From the NCBI RefSeq assembly GCF_013177315.1, contig NZ_CP053661.1, positions 2,480,001 through 2,544,000 of the forward strand: 64,000 nucleotides of DNA, given 5' to 3'. Shown here in pieces: positions 35,101 to 42,892 of this stretch. The notes beneath the pieces are model-generated. The model worked only from the letters and a program-made list of their open reading frames with translations. It was not told the DNA's origin and searched no databases. Position 1 is the first letter of the stretch. Every line of letters starts with the position of its first letter. The position numbers and the translations under genes were made by a program. This stretch comes from Thermoleptolyngbya sichuanensis A183. Its GTDB lineage: Bacteria > Cyanobacteriota > Cyanobacteriia > Elainellales > Elainellaceae.

Positions 35101-37127
35101 TGCTAGGGACGCTCTCTGGCACAGATGGCGACAATGATCCGCTGATCTATGCGATCGCCACTGGGCCCAGCCAGGGAAGCATCACGGCGTTTGATCCCAA
35201 CACGGGCGCATTCACCTACACGCCGAACCCCAATGCCAACGGCTCGGACAGCTTCTCATTCCGCGTGTTCGATGGATTTGAGGAATCAGAACCCGCAACC
35301 ATCACCATTACCATCACCCCGGTCAATGATGCGCCCGTCGCCAATGCTGCAACGCTAAACACTCGGACGGGTAAAACCGAGGCGGGGGTACTGACGGCAA
35401 CGGACGTGGAAGGCGATCCGCTGAGCTTCAGCATCGTTTCGGCTCCGACCAATGGCACGGTCACGATTATCAATGCACTGACGGGAGAATATACCTACAC
35501 CCCCAACGCCGGATTTTCGGGCAGCGACAGCTTTACCTTTCGGGCAAACGATGGAACGGATGACTCCGCCCCCGCAACGGTCAGCATTACGGTTGCGCCC
35601 AACAGCGCCCCCGTTGCGACCAATGGCAGCCTCAATACCCGCGTTAATGCGGAAAGATCGGGGCGGCTTGTGGCCACCGATCCCGATGGCGACATCATCC
35701 GCTTTAGCATTGTGACTGCGCCCAGCTACGGGTCTGTGGTGATTACCAACACGGCAACAGGAACCTACACCTACACGCCCAATCCTGGCTATAGCGGGCC
35801 AGACAGTTTCGTTTTTCAAGTCACCGACGACGTATTCAATGCAACGGGCACCATTTCTGTGCTGGTGGCGGCCAACCAGGCCCCGGTGTTGACTGCACCC
35901 TTGCCGCGTCGCGGTGCCACCGAAAGGCTGCCGTTTGTGGCCCAGCTTCCGCTCACCGCCTTTGTTGATCCAGACGGGGATTCTTTGACCTACACCGCAA
36001 CCCTGGCCAATGGTGCGCCGCTGCCCGCTTGGTTGACTTTTAATGCAGCAACTCGAACATTTTCGGGTACGCCTGCGAATGGGGATGTGGGCACGATTGC
36101 GCTGCGGGTTGTAGCGACCGATCCCAGTGGGGTGCAGGGTACGGGCACATTCACGCTGACGGTGCTGAATATTAACGATGCGCCAGTGCTGCAAAAGCCG
36201 ATCGGGAATCGGACGGCAGTGGCGGGGCAGGGCTTTGGCCTGATGCTGGAGTCGGATACGTTTGTGGACATAGACGCAGGCGATGTACTGACCTATACGG
36301 CGAGTTTGAGCGACGGTCGTCCGCTGCCTGCGTGGCTAACGTTTGACCCCGTGACGCGCACCTTTAGCGGCACCCCTGCGGGCGGAAACGCAGGTAGCTA
36401 TCGCATCGTTGTGCGGGCCACAGATCGTTCGGGCATGAGTGCGGTTGACGAATTTGATCTGCTGGTCAGGTCAGACAGTGGGTTGCCGCCGCAGGGCCCG
36501 AAGAAACTGAATCGGATGAAGGGGTCGCCCCGGCCGGATCGGATTCGTGGAACACGACGGGGCGATCGCATCGAGGGGTTTGACGGCAACGACGTGATCG
36601 AGGGTCTGGGTGGCGACGACTATATCTTGGGTGGCGCTGGCATCGATCGGCTCGTGGGCGGCGGCGGAAATGACACGCTGGTCGGCGGGCGCGGGGCGGA
36701 CGTGCTAGTTGGGGGCGCGGGCAACGATGTGCTGATTGCGGGCGAAACGACTGATTTTCTGCGCGGATTCCAGGAGGCGACGGCAATCTGGGGGGCGATC
36801 GCCACAAATGTTCTGAAGGGCGGAAAGGGCAACGACCTGCTGGTGGGCGGTGGACGCAGCGATCTGATGATTGGAGGCGCGGGCCGCGATACGTTTGTCC
36901 TCGCCAAGCATGGTGGCGCTGATGTCATCCGAGATTTCAAAGTGGGCGTTGATGTCATCGGGCTGGCGAAGGGGTTGACCTTCCGCGAACTGCGGATTCA
37001 GCAGTTGAGCCAGGGGGCCCGCATCTGGCTAAATGGTTCGGATGAGGTGATTGCGGAACTGTCGGGCGTGCAGGCGAACAAGCTGACCGCTGCCAGCTTC
37101 GTGCCACTGACGCGGCTACCGCTTTAG
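32106..37127 (+). CDS. Giant DUF4347 / cadherin-like repeat / RTX surface protein
   Basis: 1673 residues from ATG 32106. Residues 1-165 are DUF4347 (VHIISHGSTGSLHLGS, DILLYGCNIASGEGSAFVQQ). About 175-505 is a beta-propeller-like region. From about 513, eight roughly 93-residue tandem-95/cadherin-like repeats begin with N(Q/D/N/S)(A/P)PVA-type words. Two dystroglycan-type CADG repeats (from about 1255) carry FDP/FNAATRTFSGTP words. RTX-like nonapeptides (GGxGNDxLxGG, about 1475-1600) precede a short C-terminal domain. There is no signal peptide. RTX ends usually mean type I secretion and calcium-dependent folding outside the cell. Likely an adhesin or matrix protein. Confidence 0.9.
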   Translation: MSPITCCATVVFVDAATPDYQTLIAGIHPDIDVQILDPGQDGIQQITDYLAGRSNISSVHIISHGSTGSLHLGSTVLNRSTLAHYSTFLQSWSAALTEDADILLYGCNIASGEGSAFVQQLAALTGANLAASTNLTGSAALGGDWALEYTTGSIEASNPFNADALNSYKGILPAIPTGSIVVLRTGDGSALLTNAATAVFLDVYDTSGSLLQSIAMPTTVDGSNRRLTLSGTADLEGGLSLSTDGRYLVLAGYDASVGTLAIASTTSTAVNRVIARVDMNGTVDTSTHLTSSFSGNSVRSVASVDGSSFWVAGVSSNNTGGIHYVPYGDTGTRLTTVDGAVRSVGIFDGRLYTTAGSSTSPTHVGLNTIGTGLPESGSIPITAVPGTSSGNSPFEFVLLDRDATVAGVDTLYIADRSPDASGGGIRKYSFDGTTWTLRQRLVGQFSGLTGQVVGSTVELYATRGNGANNSLVRIVDTAAFNADINATLTVLATAGANQVFRGVAFSPSAVVNQPPVANDGTLTTDEDTAFSGTLSGSDPEGAALTYSIVNQPASGTVTLTDAATGAYIFTPNANFNGGDSFTFSVNDGVNDSGTATVTITVNPVNDAPTAAGVIVTTNEDEAVSGFLLGADVDGDMLTYEIVTAPTKGSVTITNAATGAFTYTPNADENGADSFTYRVFDGMVYSSPATVTVAIAPINDAPTASSLSITTDEDVATSGFLLGADVDGDALSYEIVTAPTKGVVTITNAATGAFTYTPNTNANGADSFTYRVFDGTVYSTAATVAIAITPINDAPTATGVIVTMDEDVPTSGFLLGTDVDGDALSYEIVTAPTKGVVTITNAATGAFTYTPNADANGADSFTYRVFDGTVYSNTATVTVAIAPINDAPVATDGSLTTTRNQPQNGTVAAADVDGDMLTYSVVTGPASGTLTSFDAATGAFTYLPNAGHVGPDSFSFQANDGSGAANALSNVATVSIVVNFGNNAPVANGDSLVTNEDAAVLGTLSGTDGDNDPLIYAIATGPSQGSITAFDPNTGAFTYTPNPNANGSDSFSFRVFDGFEESEPATITITITPVNDAPVANAATLNTRTGKTEAGVLTATDVEGDPLSFSIVSAPTNGTVTIINALTGEYTYTPNAGFSGSDSFTFRANDGTDDSAPATVSITVAPNSAPVATNGSLNTRVNAERSGRLVATDPDGDIIRFSIVTAPSYGSVVITNTATGTYTYTPNPGYSGPDSFVFQVTDDVFNATGTISVLVAANQAPVLTAPLPRRGATERLPFVAQLPLTAFVDPDGDSLTYTATLANGAPLPAWLTFNAATRTFSGTPANGDVGTIALRVVATDPSGVQGTGTFTLTVLNINDAPVLQKPIGNRTAVAGQGFGLMLESDTFVDIDAGDVLTYTASLSDGRPLPAWLTFDPVTRTFSGTPAGGNAGSYRIVVRATDRSGMSAVDEFDLLVRSDSGLPPQGPKKLNRMKGSPRPDRIRGTRRGDRIEGFDGNDVIEGLGGDDYILGGAGIDRLVGGGGNDTLVGGRGADVLVGGAGNDVLIAGETTDFLRGFQEATAIWGAIATNVLKGGKGNDLLVGGGRSDLMIGGAGRDTFVLAKHGGADVIRDFKVGVDVIGLAKGLTFRELRIQQLSQGARIWLNGSDEVIAELSGVQANKLTAASFVPLTRLPL
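34287..34654 (+). repeat. Recent 279 bp repeat unit inside the giant gene
   Basis: A stretch of about 89 bases at 34287-34375 recurs without visible change at 34566-34654, offset 279 bases (93 codons, exactly one protein repeat). Flanking sequence is also similar. This indicates recent duplication or gene conversion between adjacent cadherin-like repeats and suggests the repeat number may vary between strains. Confidence 0.8.
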
Positions 37128-37166
37128 CCCAATCATCCGGGGCTACTGTATCAGAATGGATGCTCT

Positions 37167-37183
37167 GGCCTCGCCCTGAGGCC
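37167..37183 (+). terminator. Possible terminator hairpin after the giant gene
   Basis: GGCCTC pairs with GAGGCC around GCCCT, 39 bp after the stop codon. A T-run follows only at 37196-37201, 12 bases past the stem, so this is a weak candidate. Confidence 0.35.
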
Positions 37184-37314
37184 GCCAAAATGGAATTTTT
37201 TCTAAATCTGCTGTTTTGACGACAGAATCTCATCTGGCTGCCGAGCAAGTATATTGGCATATTGTTAAGCTTACTTGCATTGCTGCTATCTTTGAATAGC
37301 AGAGGGGTCAGCCA

Positions 37315-38151
37315 ATGGTCAGAAAAAGAGTCAGACGACAGAATTGGTTTTTGAGGTGGGCGTGGGTTGGGCTACTGGTAGGATTGTTGGGATCTTGCAA
37401 TGTGGCTTCCAATGTGGCTCCTGAGTCGGCACTGCCCGTTGCACAGGAGCTAGTCACGCTGACGGTTTCAGCGGCGGCCGACCTAAACTACGTGTTTCCC
37501 GAAATTGGCAAGCAGTGGGAGGCGGAAACCGGACATCGGGTTACGTTTAACCTGGGTTCAACCGGACAATTGGCACAGCAAATTGAGCGGGGCGCACCCG
37601 TTGATTTATTTGCCGCAGCCAACCGGAAATTTATCGAAGATTTGGACGAGAAAGGGCTGATTCGATCCGAAACGAAGACGCTGTATGGCGTGGGGCGAAT
37701 TTTGCTGTGGCAGAGAGCAGATAGTCCCCTGGATCTGAAAACCCTGCAAGACTTGACGAAGCCGGAGGTGACACGGGTTGCGATCGCCAATCCAGACCAC
37801 GCGCCCTACGGGGTCGCCGCCCGCGAAGCGATGCAGTCTGCCGGGATTTGGGATGCGATTCAGCCCAAGCTGGTTTTTGGGGAAAACATTAAGCAAACCC
37901 AGCAGTATGCCGAAACGGGGAACGTGGAAGTGGCGATCGCCGCCCTTTCGATTAGCGTCGGCAAACCCGGAAAATGGACGCTGATTCCGGCGGAATTGCA
38001 CCAGCCCTTGGAGCAGATGCTGGCCGTGCCCAAGTCCGCGCCGCATCCCGAACTGGCTCAGCAGTTTGCCGCATTTATTAATGGGGAGAAGGGTCGGCCC
38101 CTCATGAGAAAATACGGTTTCGTTTTGCCGGGAGAGGAGCTAGTCCTATGA
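37315..38151 (+). CDS. modA: Molybdate/tungstate-type ABC transporter substrate-binding lipoprotein
   Basis: 278 residues, ModA family. Signal with lipobox GLLGSC puts the lipid-anchored Cys at about residue 29. The mature protein has LTVSAAADLNYVFPEIGKQW (oxyanion-binding Ser/Ala motif), FNLGSTGQLAQQIERGAPVD and LFAAANRKFIEDL, all ModA signatures. The C-terminal lobe has YAETGNVEVAIAALSISVGK. Substrate is molybdate or tungstate by family. Its stop overlaps the modB ATG (ATGA at 38148-38151). This is the first of two substrate-binding genes in the operon. Confidence 0.93.
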   Translation: MVRKRVRRQNWFLRWAWVGLLVGLLGSCNVASNVAPESALPVAQELVTLTVSAAADLNYVFPEIGKQWEAETGHRVTFNLGSTGQLAQQIERGAPVDLFAAANRKFIEDLDEKGLIRSETKTLYGVGRILLWQRADSPLDLKTLQDLTKPEVTRVAIANPDHAPYGVAAREAMQSAGIWDAIQPKLVFGENIKQTQQYAETGNVEVAIAALSISVGKPGKWTLIPAELHQPLEQMLAVPKSAPHPELAQQFAAFINGEKGRPLMRKYGFVLPGEELVL

Positions 38152-38936
38152 TTTTGCAGCCGTCGATCCTCTCTCTCCAGGTCACCTTGGTCGCCAGCGC
38201 TTTGATTCTGGTGTTTGGGCTAGGGTTGGGAATTTTTTTGGCGCGGGTGCAGTTTCGGGGACAGATTTTTGTGTCTACGTTGCTGAATTTGCCGCTGGTG
38301 CTGCCACCCAGCGTCGTGGGCTATTTTTTGCTGCTGGCTCTGGGACGCGGTAGCCCGATTAGGGAATGGCTGAAGATTGATTTGCTCTTCACTTGGCAGG
38401 CGGCGGCGATCGCCTCGGCGGTGGTAGCGCTGCCGCTGATGGTGGAATCGACCCGTGCGGCGATCGCCAACGTCAGCCCAGAGCTAGAGGCCGCCGCCCG
38501 CACGCTGGGTTCAACGGAGCCAGAAGTGCTGTGGCGGATTACCCTGCCGCTTGCCCATCGCGGCATTTTGGCGGGCTTTGGGCTGAGCGTGGCGCGGGGA
38601 TTGGGAGAATTTGGCGCAACGCTGATGGTGGCAGGCAGTATCCCCGGCCGCACCCAGACCCTCCCCCTGGCAATTTACGATGCCGTGCAGATGCAGCGCT
38701 ATGGGCTGGCAAATACGATGGTGCTGATAATGACGGCGATCGCCTTTGCTCTGTTGTGGTGGGTGCGGCACTTGGAGTCCAAACAATCTCCTTCGCAGTT
38801 GCCAATCGCAATTTGCTCAGAGATCGACTCAGAGATCGACTTAGAGATCAACTCAGAGGTCAACCCAGATGAGCCTATTGGTGGATATTCAGAAGCGGCT
38901 CCCCAGCTACACCCTGAACGTGGCCTTCAGCGCTGA
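38148..38936 (+). CDS. modB: Molybdate ABC transporter permease
   Basis: 262 residues. Five transmembrane helices and the inner-membrane coupling motif EAAARTLGSTEPEVLWRITL with LPLAHRGILAGFGLSVARGL. The conserved LPLVLPPSVVGYFLLLALG near the first helices is typical of ModB/CysT-type permeases. The C-terminal 45 residues are a polar tail (SEIDSEIDLEINSEVNPDEP) made of a repeated GAGATCGACTCA-like DNA word. It overlaps modC by 68 bases, so the tail is partly constrained by the next gene. Confidence 0.93.
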   Translation: MILQPSILSLQVTLVASALILVFGLGLGIFLARVQFRGQIFVSTLLNLPLVLPPSVVGYFLLLALGRGSPIREWLKIDLLFTWQAAAIASAVVALPLMVESTRAAIANVSPELEAAARTLGSTEPEVLWRITLPLAHRGILAGFGLSVARGLGEFGATLMVAGSIPGRTQTLPLAIYDAVQMQRYGLANTMVLIMTAIAFALLWWVRHLESKQSPSQLPIAICSEIDSEIDLEINSEVNPDEPIGGYSEAAPQLHPERGLQR

Positions 38937-39954
38937 ACGAGAGCCACTCGGCATTTTGGGCGGGTCAGGATCGGGCAAAAGCATGACCCTCCGCTGCATC
39001 GCGGGCATTGAAACCCCTACCAGCGGCACCATCGTGCTGAACAATCGCATTCTCTACGACTCGCGCAAAGGCATTAACCTCCCCAGCCGCGATCGCCGCG
39101 TGGGGTTTCTGTTTCAAAACTATGCGTTGTTTCCGCATCTCACGGTTGCCCAAAACATCGCCTACGGACTGAGTAAGCGCCAGGGGTCAAAACAAGAAAA
39201 GCGAGAACTCGTCCAAACCGTCGAAGCGCAGCTTGGGCGCGTTCAGCTTGCCGGATTTGGAAACCGCTATCCTCATCAGCTTTCCGGCGGACAACAGCAG
39301 CGGGTTGCCTTAGCCCGCGCCCTAATCACTGAACCAGATCTGCTGCTGCTGGATGAACCCTTTTCCGCCCTGGATACTCACCTCCGCAGCGAGCTGGAAA
39401 AGCAGTTGATTAAAACTCTCTCGGGCTACCAGGGACTCACGCTGTTTGTTAGCCACAATCTGAACGAAGCCTACCGCATTTGTGAGCAACTGCTCGTTCT
39501 CTCCGCCGGAAAAGTGATTGCCAGCGGACAGAAACAGGATATCTTCGATCGCCCTGAAACCATGAGCGTTGCCCGGCTAACCGGATGTAAAAACTACTCC
39601 TGCATTCAGCCAATCAATCGACAAACGGTACGGGCGCTGGATTGGAACTGCACGCTTCAAATGGATGCTCCCATTGATGGCAGACATACACACATTGGCA
39701 TCCGTGCCCATCACATCCGCTTTCTAGAAACGCCCCATCGCCCTAATACCTTCCCGGCTTGGCTAGCTTGGGCTAGCGAAACACCTCACCACATGACCCT
39801 ATATCTCAAGCTTGGAGAGCCATCCAGCCATGCAGATGATTATCATCTCCAGGCTGAAGTTTTGAAAGAAAAGTGGGACGCGCTGAAACATCGGCCGCAG
39901 CCCTGGATCGCTTGTCTCGATGCCCAGAAACTACTCCTACTGAAAAACTTCTGA
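38869..39954 (+). CDS. modC: Molybdate ABC transporter ATP-binding protein
   Basis: 361 residues. Walker A GILGGSGSGKSMTL, Q-loop VGFLFQNYALFPHLTVAQNI, signature LSGGQQQRVALARAL, Walker B LLLLDEPFSALD and H-loop TLFVSHNLNEAYRI are all intact, so it is an active ATPase. A C-terminal domain of about 120 residues (IGIRAHHIRFL) takes the place of the Mop/TOBE domains of classical ModC and may bind oxyanion. It overlaps modB by 68 bases and is followed nine bases later by the second modA, giving one operon. Confidence 0.93.
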   Translation: MSLLVDIQKRLPSYTLNVAFSAEREPLGILGGSGSGKSMTLRCIAGIETPTSGTIVLNNRILYDSRKGINLPSRDRRVGFLFQNYALFPHLTVAQNIAYGLSKRQGSKQEKRELVQTVEAQLGRVQLAGFGNRYPHQLSGGQQQRVALARALITEPDLLLLDEPFSALDTHLRSELEKQLIKTLSGYQGLTLFVSHNLNEAYRICEQLLVLSAGKVIASGQKQDIFDRPETMSVARLTGCKNYSCIQPINRQTVRALDWNCTLQMDAPIDGRHTHIGIRAHHIRFLETPHRPNTFPAWLAWASETPHHMTLYLKLGEPSSHADDYHLQAEVLKEKWDALKHRPQPWIACLDAQKLLLLKNF

Positions 39955-39963
39955 GGATAGATC

Positions 39964-40749
39964 ATGAAACGCCCAAACTGGTTGACTTTCATCACTTGTG
40001 TATTGTTGAGTTTGATGCTTAGCGTCAGTTGTGCAACCCAGCCCCCCCTTGCGGAGCCTGTCGAGCTAACCGTTTCCTCTGCGATCGCACTCACGGAACC
40101 CCTAGAAGCCCTTAAGCCGCTCTACCAGGCCGAACACCCCAACATCACGATTACCTACAACTTTGGTGCATCAGGCGAACTGCGCCAGCAAATTCAGAGC
40201 GGTGCGCCCGTCGATATTTTTATATCAGCCGCTCAAAAAGACATGAATGACCTAGAGCAAGACGGTCTGCTGCTTCCAGAAACGCGCAATGACTTAGTGA
40301 AGAATCAAATCGTTCTTGTGGTTCCCAAAAACTCTACCGCAATTCAAAGCCTGCAAGATCTAACCCAAGAAAGCGTCAAGCGGATTGCAGTTGGAAACCC
40401 CGATACCGTACCCATTGGGCGGTACTCGGAAGAAGTTTTCAAGAACCTGAACCTGCTGGATCAGGTGAAGCCTAAGTTTGTATTTGGCAAGAACGTGCGC
40501 CAAGTTTTAGGCTATGTAGAATCTGGCAACGTCGATGCAGCCCTGGTTTGGGTTACGGATGCCAAAACAACAGATCAGGTCAACATTGTGGAGGCGATCC
40601 CCGAAAATCTTCACTCTCCGACGCTCTATCCCCTGGCCGTGATCCGTGCCAGCGTCCATCCCGATCAGGCGAAAGAATATGTCCAATTTTTGCTTAGCCC
40701 CAAGGCTGCAGAAGTATTCGAGAGCTTCGGCTTCACGCCAGTTTCCTAG
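39964..40749 (+). CDS. modA: Second ModA-type substrate-binding lipoprotein
   Basis: 261 residues with lipobox SVSC (Cys near residue 23, MLSVSCATQPP). ModA signatures: LTVSSAIALTEPLEALKPLY, YNFGASGELRQQIQSGAPVD, IFISAAQKDMNDLE and GYVESGNVDAALVWVTDAKT. Similar in plan but clearly different in sequence from the first ModA, so not a recent duplicate. It sits after modC in the same operon. Two binding proteins may give different affinity or a split between molybdate and tungstate. Confidence 0.9.
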   Translation: MKRPNWLTFITCVLLSLMLSVSCATQPPLAEPVELTVSSAIALTEPLEALKPLYQAEHPNITITYNFGASGELRQQIQSGAPVDIFISAAQKDMNDLEQDGLLLPETRNDLVKNQIVLVVPKNSTAIQSLQDLTQESVKRIAVGNPDTVPIGRYSEEVFKNLNLLDQVKPKFVFGKNVRQVLGYVESGNVDAALVWVTDAKTTDQVNIVEAIPENLHSPTLYPLAVIRASVHPDQAKEYVQFLLSPKAAEVFESFGFTPVS

Positions 40750-40776
40750 TCCGGCATGATAGCTTGAGATCGGATG

Positions 40777-40844
40777 CTATCCCGAAGTGAAGACCATCTC
40801 GAAGTGAAACCTATCTTGAAGTAAAAACTATCTTGAAGTGAAAA
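40777..40844 (+). promoter_or_regulatory. Four 17 bp direct repeats before the molybdate-type regulator
   Basis: Units CTATCCCGAAGTGAAGA, CCATCTCGAAGTGAAAC, CTATCTTGAAGTAAAAA and CTATCTTGAAGTGAAAA follow without gaps from 40777 to 40844. They end 28 bp before the GTG start of the HTH regulator and begin 27 bp after the second modA. The shared core is ATC-nn-GAAGTGAAA. Their place suggests an operator array for the regulator or a transcription-factor binding platform, though they could equally be a slippage product. Confidence 0.6.
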
Positions 40845-40872
40845 GCAGCAAATTGCGTTCAGCTTAACAGCC

Positions 40873-42030
40873 GTGAAGCAAGACTCAGACCTTTGCAATA
40901 ATCTGAAGCAAATCCGGCTGCGGCTGGGCATGAGCCAGCAAGACCTAGCGGCGATCGCCGGAGTGTCGCGCCAGACCATCGGCGGCGTAGAGGCAGGACA
41001 ATACGCACCATCTACAACCGTGGCGCTGCGGCTAGCCGGGGCGCTGGGCTGCCAGGTCGAAGACCTGTTTTGGCTGGAGCAAGATGCGGTGGAGTTGGAT
41101 GCAATCCCGATCCGGGACTTTCCGACGGATCAGGTAACCCGACTAAGCCTGGCCCGAGTGGGCGGCCAGTGGATTGCACACCCGCTGAAGGGGGGCACCG
41201 CCTTTCGGACAGAAATGGTGCCTGCGGACGGGGAAGGTCGCTACGATTCGACTACCCAAATGCTGCGCGTCCACCTGCTCGACGATCTGGAAAAGCTGCA
41301 CCGCACAGTTGTCATCGCGGGCTGCACGCCAGCACTGTCGCTGTGGGCGCGGGCCGCCGAGCGATGGCATCCCGACCTGCGCGTACATTGGACGCTGGAC
41401 AACAGCATGTGCGCCCTGGATCGGCTCTGTTGCGGAGAGGTGCATCTTGCAGGAATGCATCTCTACGATGCGGCCACGCAAGATCACAACGTTCCGTTTG
41501 TGAAAACTGCTCTGCAAACGCAAGCTGCCCTGCAAAATGTCTCTGCTGTGGTGATTAATTTGGGCAGTTGGGAAGAGGGGTTACTCATTCAGCCTGGAAA
41601 CCCGCTGCATCTCAAAACGATTGAAGATCTGACTCGACCGGACGTAAAGATTGTGAATCGGGAAGCGGGGGCGGGTAGTCGGCAGGTGTTAGAGCGATCG
41701 CTCCAGGCAGCAGGCATTCCGCCGCAAGCGGTTCGGGGATTCGACACCCTGGCAGCGGGGCATCTGGAGGTGGCCAGGGCGATCGCCACTGGGCAGGCAA
41801 GCGCAGGCGTTAGCACTGCATCGGTTGCCGCAGCGTTTGGGCTAGAGTTCATCCCGCTGCATCACTCTCGCTATGATCTGGTAACGCTCCAATCCTATCT
41901 CGAAGAAGCGCCCGTGCAGCAGCTTTTGAGTACGCTGGGCCATCGTCGGGTTCTGTCGCAGCTACAAACGCTGGGCGGTTACGATACGAGTCAAACGGGG
42001 GATATTTTGAGTACCGTTATGTCTTCTTAA
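40873..42030 (+). CDS. XRE-type HTH regulator fused to a ModA-like binding domain
   Basis: 385 residues from a GTG at 40873. Residues 8-65 form an XRE helix-turn-helix (MSQQDLAAIAGVSRQTIGGV). The rest, from about 95, is a type 2 periplasmic-binding-protein fold domain with ADGEGRYDSTTQML, IVNREAGAGSRQVLERSLQA and ARAIATGQASAGVSTASVAA, the last typical of PBP-like domains in molybdate-related regulators. Its likely ligand is molybdate, tungstate or a molybdopterin-related signal. It probably controls the transport operon just upstream. Expression may be autoregulated through the four 17 bp repeats. Confidence 0.85.
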   Translation: MKQDSDLCNNLKQIRLRLGMSQQDLAAIAGVSRQTIGGVEAGQYAPSTTVALRLAGALGCQVEDLFWLEQDAVELDAIPIRDFPTDQVTRLSLARVGGQWIAHPLKGGTAFRTEMVPADGEGRYDSTTQMLRVHLLDDLEKLHRTVVIAGCTPALSLWARAAERWHPDLRVHWTLDNSMCALDRLCCGEVHLAGMHLYDAATQDHNVPFVKTALQTQAALQNVSAVVINLGSWEEGLLIQPGNPLHLKTIEDLTRPDVKIVNREAGAGSRQVLERSLQAAGIPPQAVRGFDTLAAGHLEVARAIATGQASAGVSTASVAAAFGLEFIPLHHSRYDLVTLQSYLEEAPVQQLLSTLGHRRVLSQLQTLGGYDTSQTGDILSTVMSS

Positions 42031-42079
42031 GTTCGTACATCTGCGACAGTATTTTGCATCCTGATTGAATCCGTCACTT

Positions 42080-42892
42080 ATGTCTTTCACTGTTCCTAAA
42101 ATTGCGGCAATCGCCCCCACTTGGCTATCATCTTCAGAGTCAGCAATCCTCTCTTCCGAAGACGTTCATCTGTGGCTCATGAATGTCGAAAGCTGTGCAG
42201 AAAGCCTGTTATTGTTTGAGCAAATCCTTTCACCCGATGAACACGCCAGAGCCGCAAAGTTTCGGCAAGAGGGCGATCGCACGCGATTCATCATCTGTCG
42301 GGGCACCCTGCGGTATCTGCTCAGTCGCTACACAGGTCTTTCTCCGGCTGCTATTCGCTTTTCCTACGACTCCTATGGCAAGCCGGTCTTTGCCCCGCCG
42401 TCTAGTGAAACTCCGCCGCTGCAATTCAACCTATCTCATGCTGGAGGGCTGGTGCTGTACGCTTTTACCCTTACCCACCCAATTGGCGTAGACCTAGAGC
42501 AGCACCGCCCGCTAGAGGTATCAGCCCTCGCCCGCACCTTTTTTTCAGAGGGAGAACGCGCTTTCCTGAGCAAATTTTCAACCGCCGAACAACTTGCTCA
42601 GTTCTTTCAACTCTGGACATGCAAAGAAGCATATCTGAAGGCGATCGGGCTGGGGCTGAGCGGGCTGGAGCAGGCTGAGATGGCGATCGCTCCTAACGGC
42701 TCAATTCGTGTCCCAGTATTCACTGATGCATCACCGTCTGATTCACACTGGCAGATTAAACCTATGTCGCTTGGTAATCATTTTTCTAGTGCGTTTGCAG
42801 TAAACAAGCCAGCTTTTAACCTGTATTGCTACCGTCTTTACACCGTGCAAGATCTGATACAACTTATTTCCCCTAGTCCAACTGACTGCTGA
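42080..42892 (+). CDS. Sfp-type 4'-phosphopantetheinyl transferase
   Basis: 270 residues from ATG 42080 (a TTG 15 bases upstream is possible). Transfers the phosphopantetheine arm of CoA to carrier-protein serines. The Mg/CoA-binding motifs are clear: IGVDLEQHRPLEV (G-V/I-D-x-E) and LWTCKEAYLKAIGLGLSGLE (W-x-x-KE-x-x-x-K). The N-terminal half of this pseudo-dimeric type begins VHLWLMNVESCAESLLLFEQ. Cyanobacteria usually carry a single broad Sfp-type enzyme, so it may serve the whole cell, including the PKS ACP 12-19 kb away. Its 3' end overlaps the convergent hphCD-like gene by 20 bases. Confidence 0.93.
   Translation: MSFTVPKIAAIAPTWLSSSESAILSSEDVHLWLMNVESCAESLLLFEQILSPDEHARAAKFRQEGDRTRFIICRGTLRYLLSRYTGLSPAAIRFSYDSYGKPVFAPPSSETPPLQFNLSHAGGLVLYAFTLTHPIGVDLEQHRPLEVSALARTFFSEGERAFLSKFSTAEQLAQFFQLWTCKEAYLKAIGLGLSGLEQAEMAIAPNGSIRVPVFTDASPSDSHWQIKPMSLGNHFSSAFAVNKPAFNLYCYRLYTVQDLIQLISPSPTDC

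Noticed and set aside
33640-36500. CRISPR-like or satellite repeats
   Set aside because: The periodicity follows protein repeats of about 93 codons inside one open frame.
40777-40844. CRISPR array
   Set aside because: Units are 17 bp with no spacers and no cas genes nearby.
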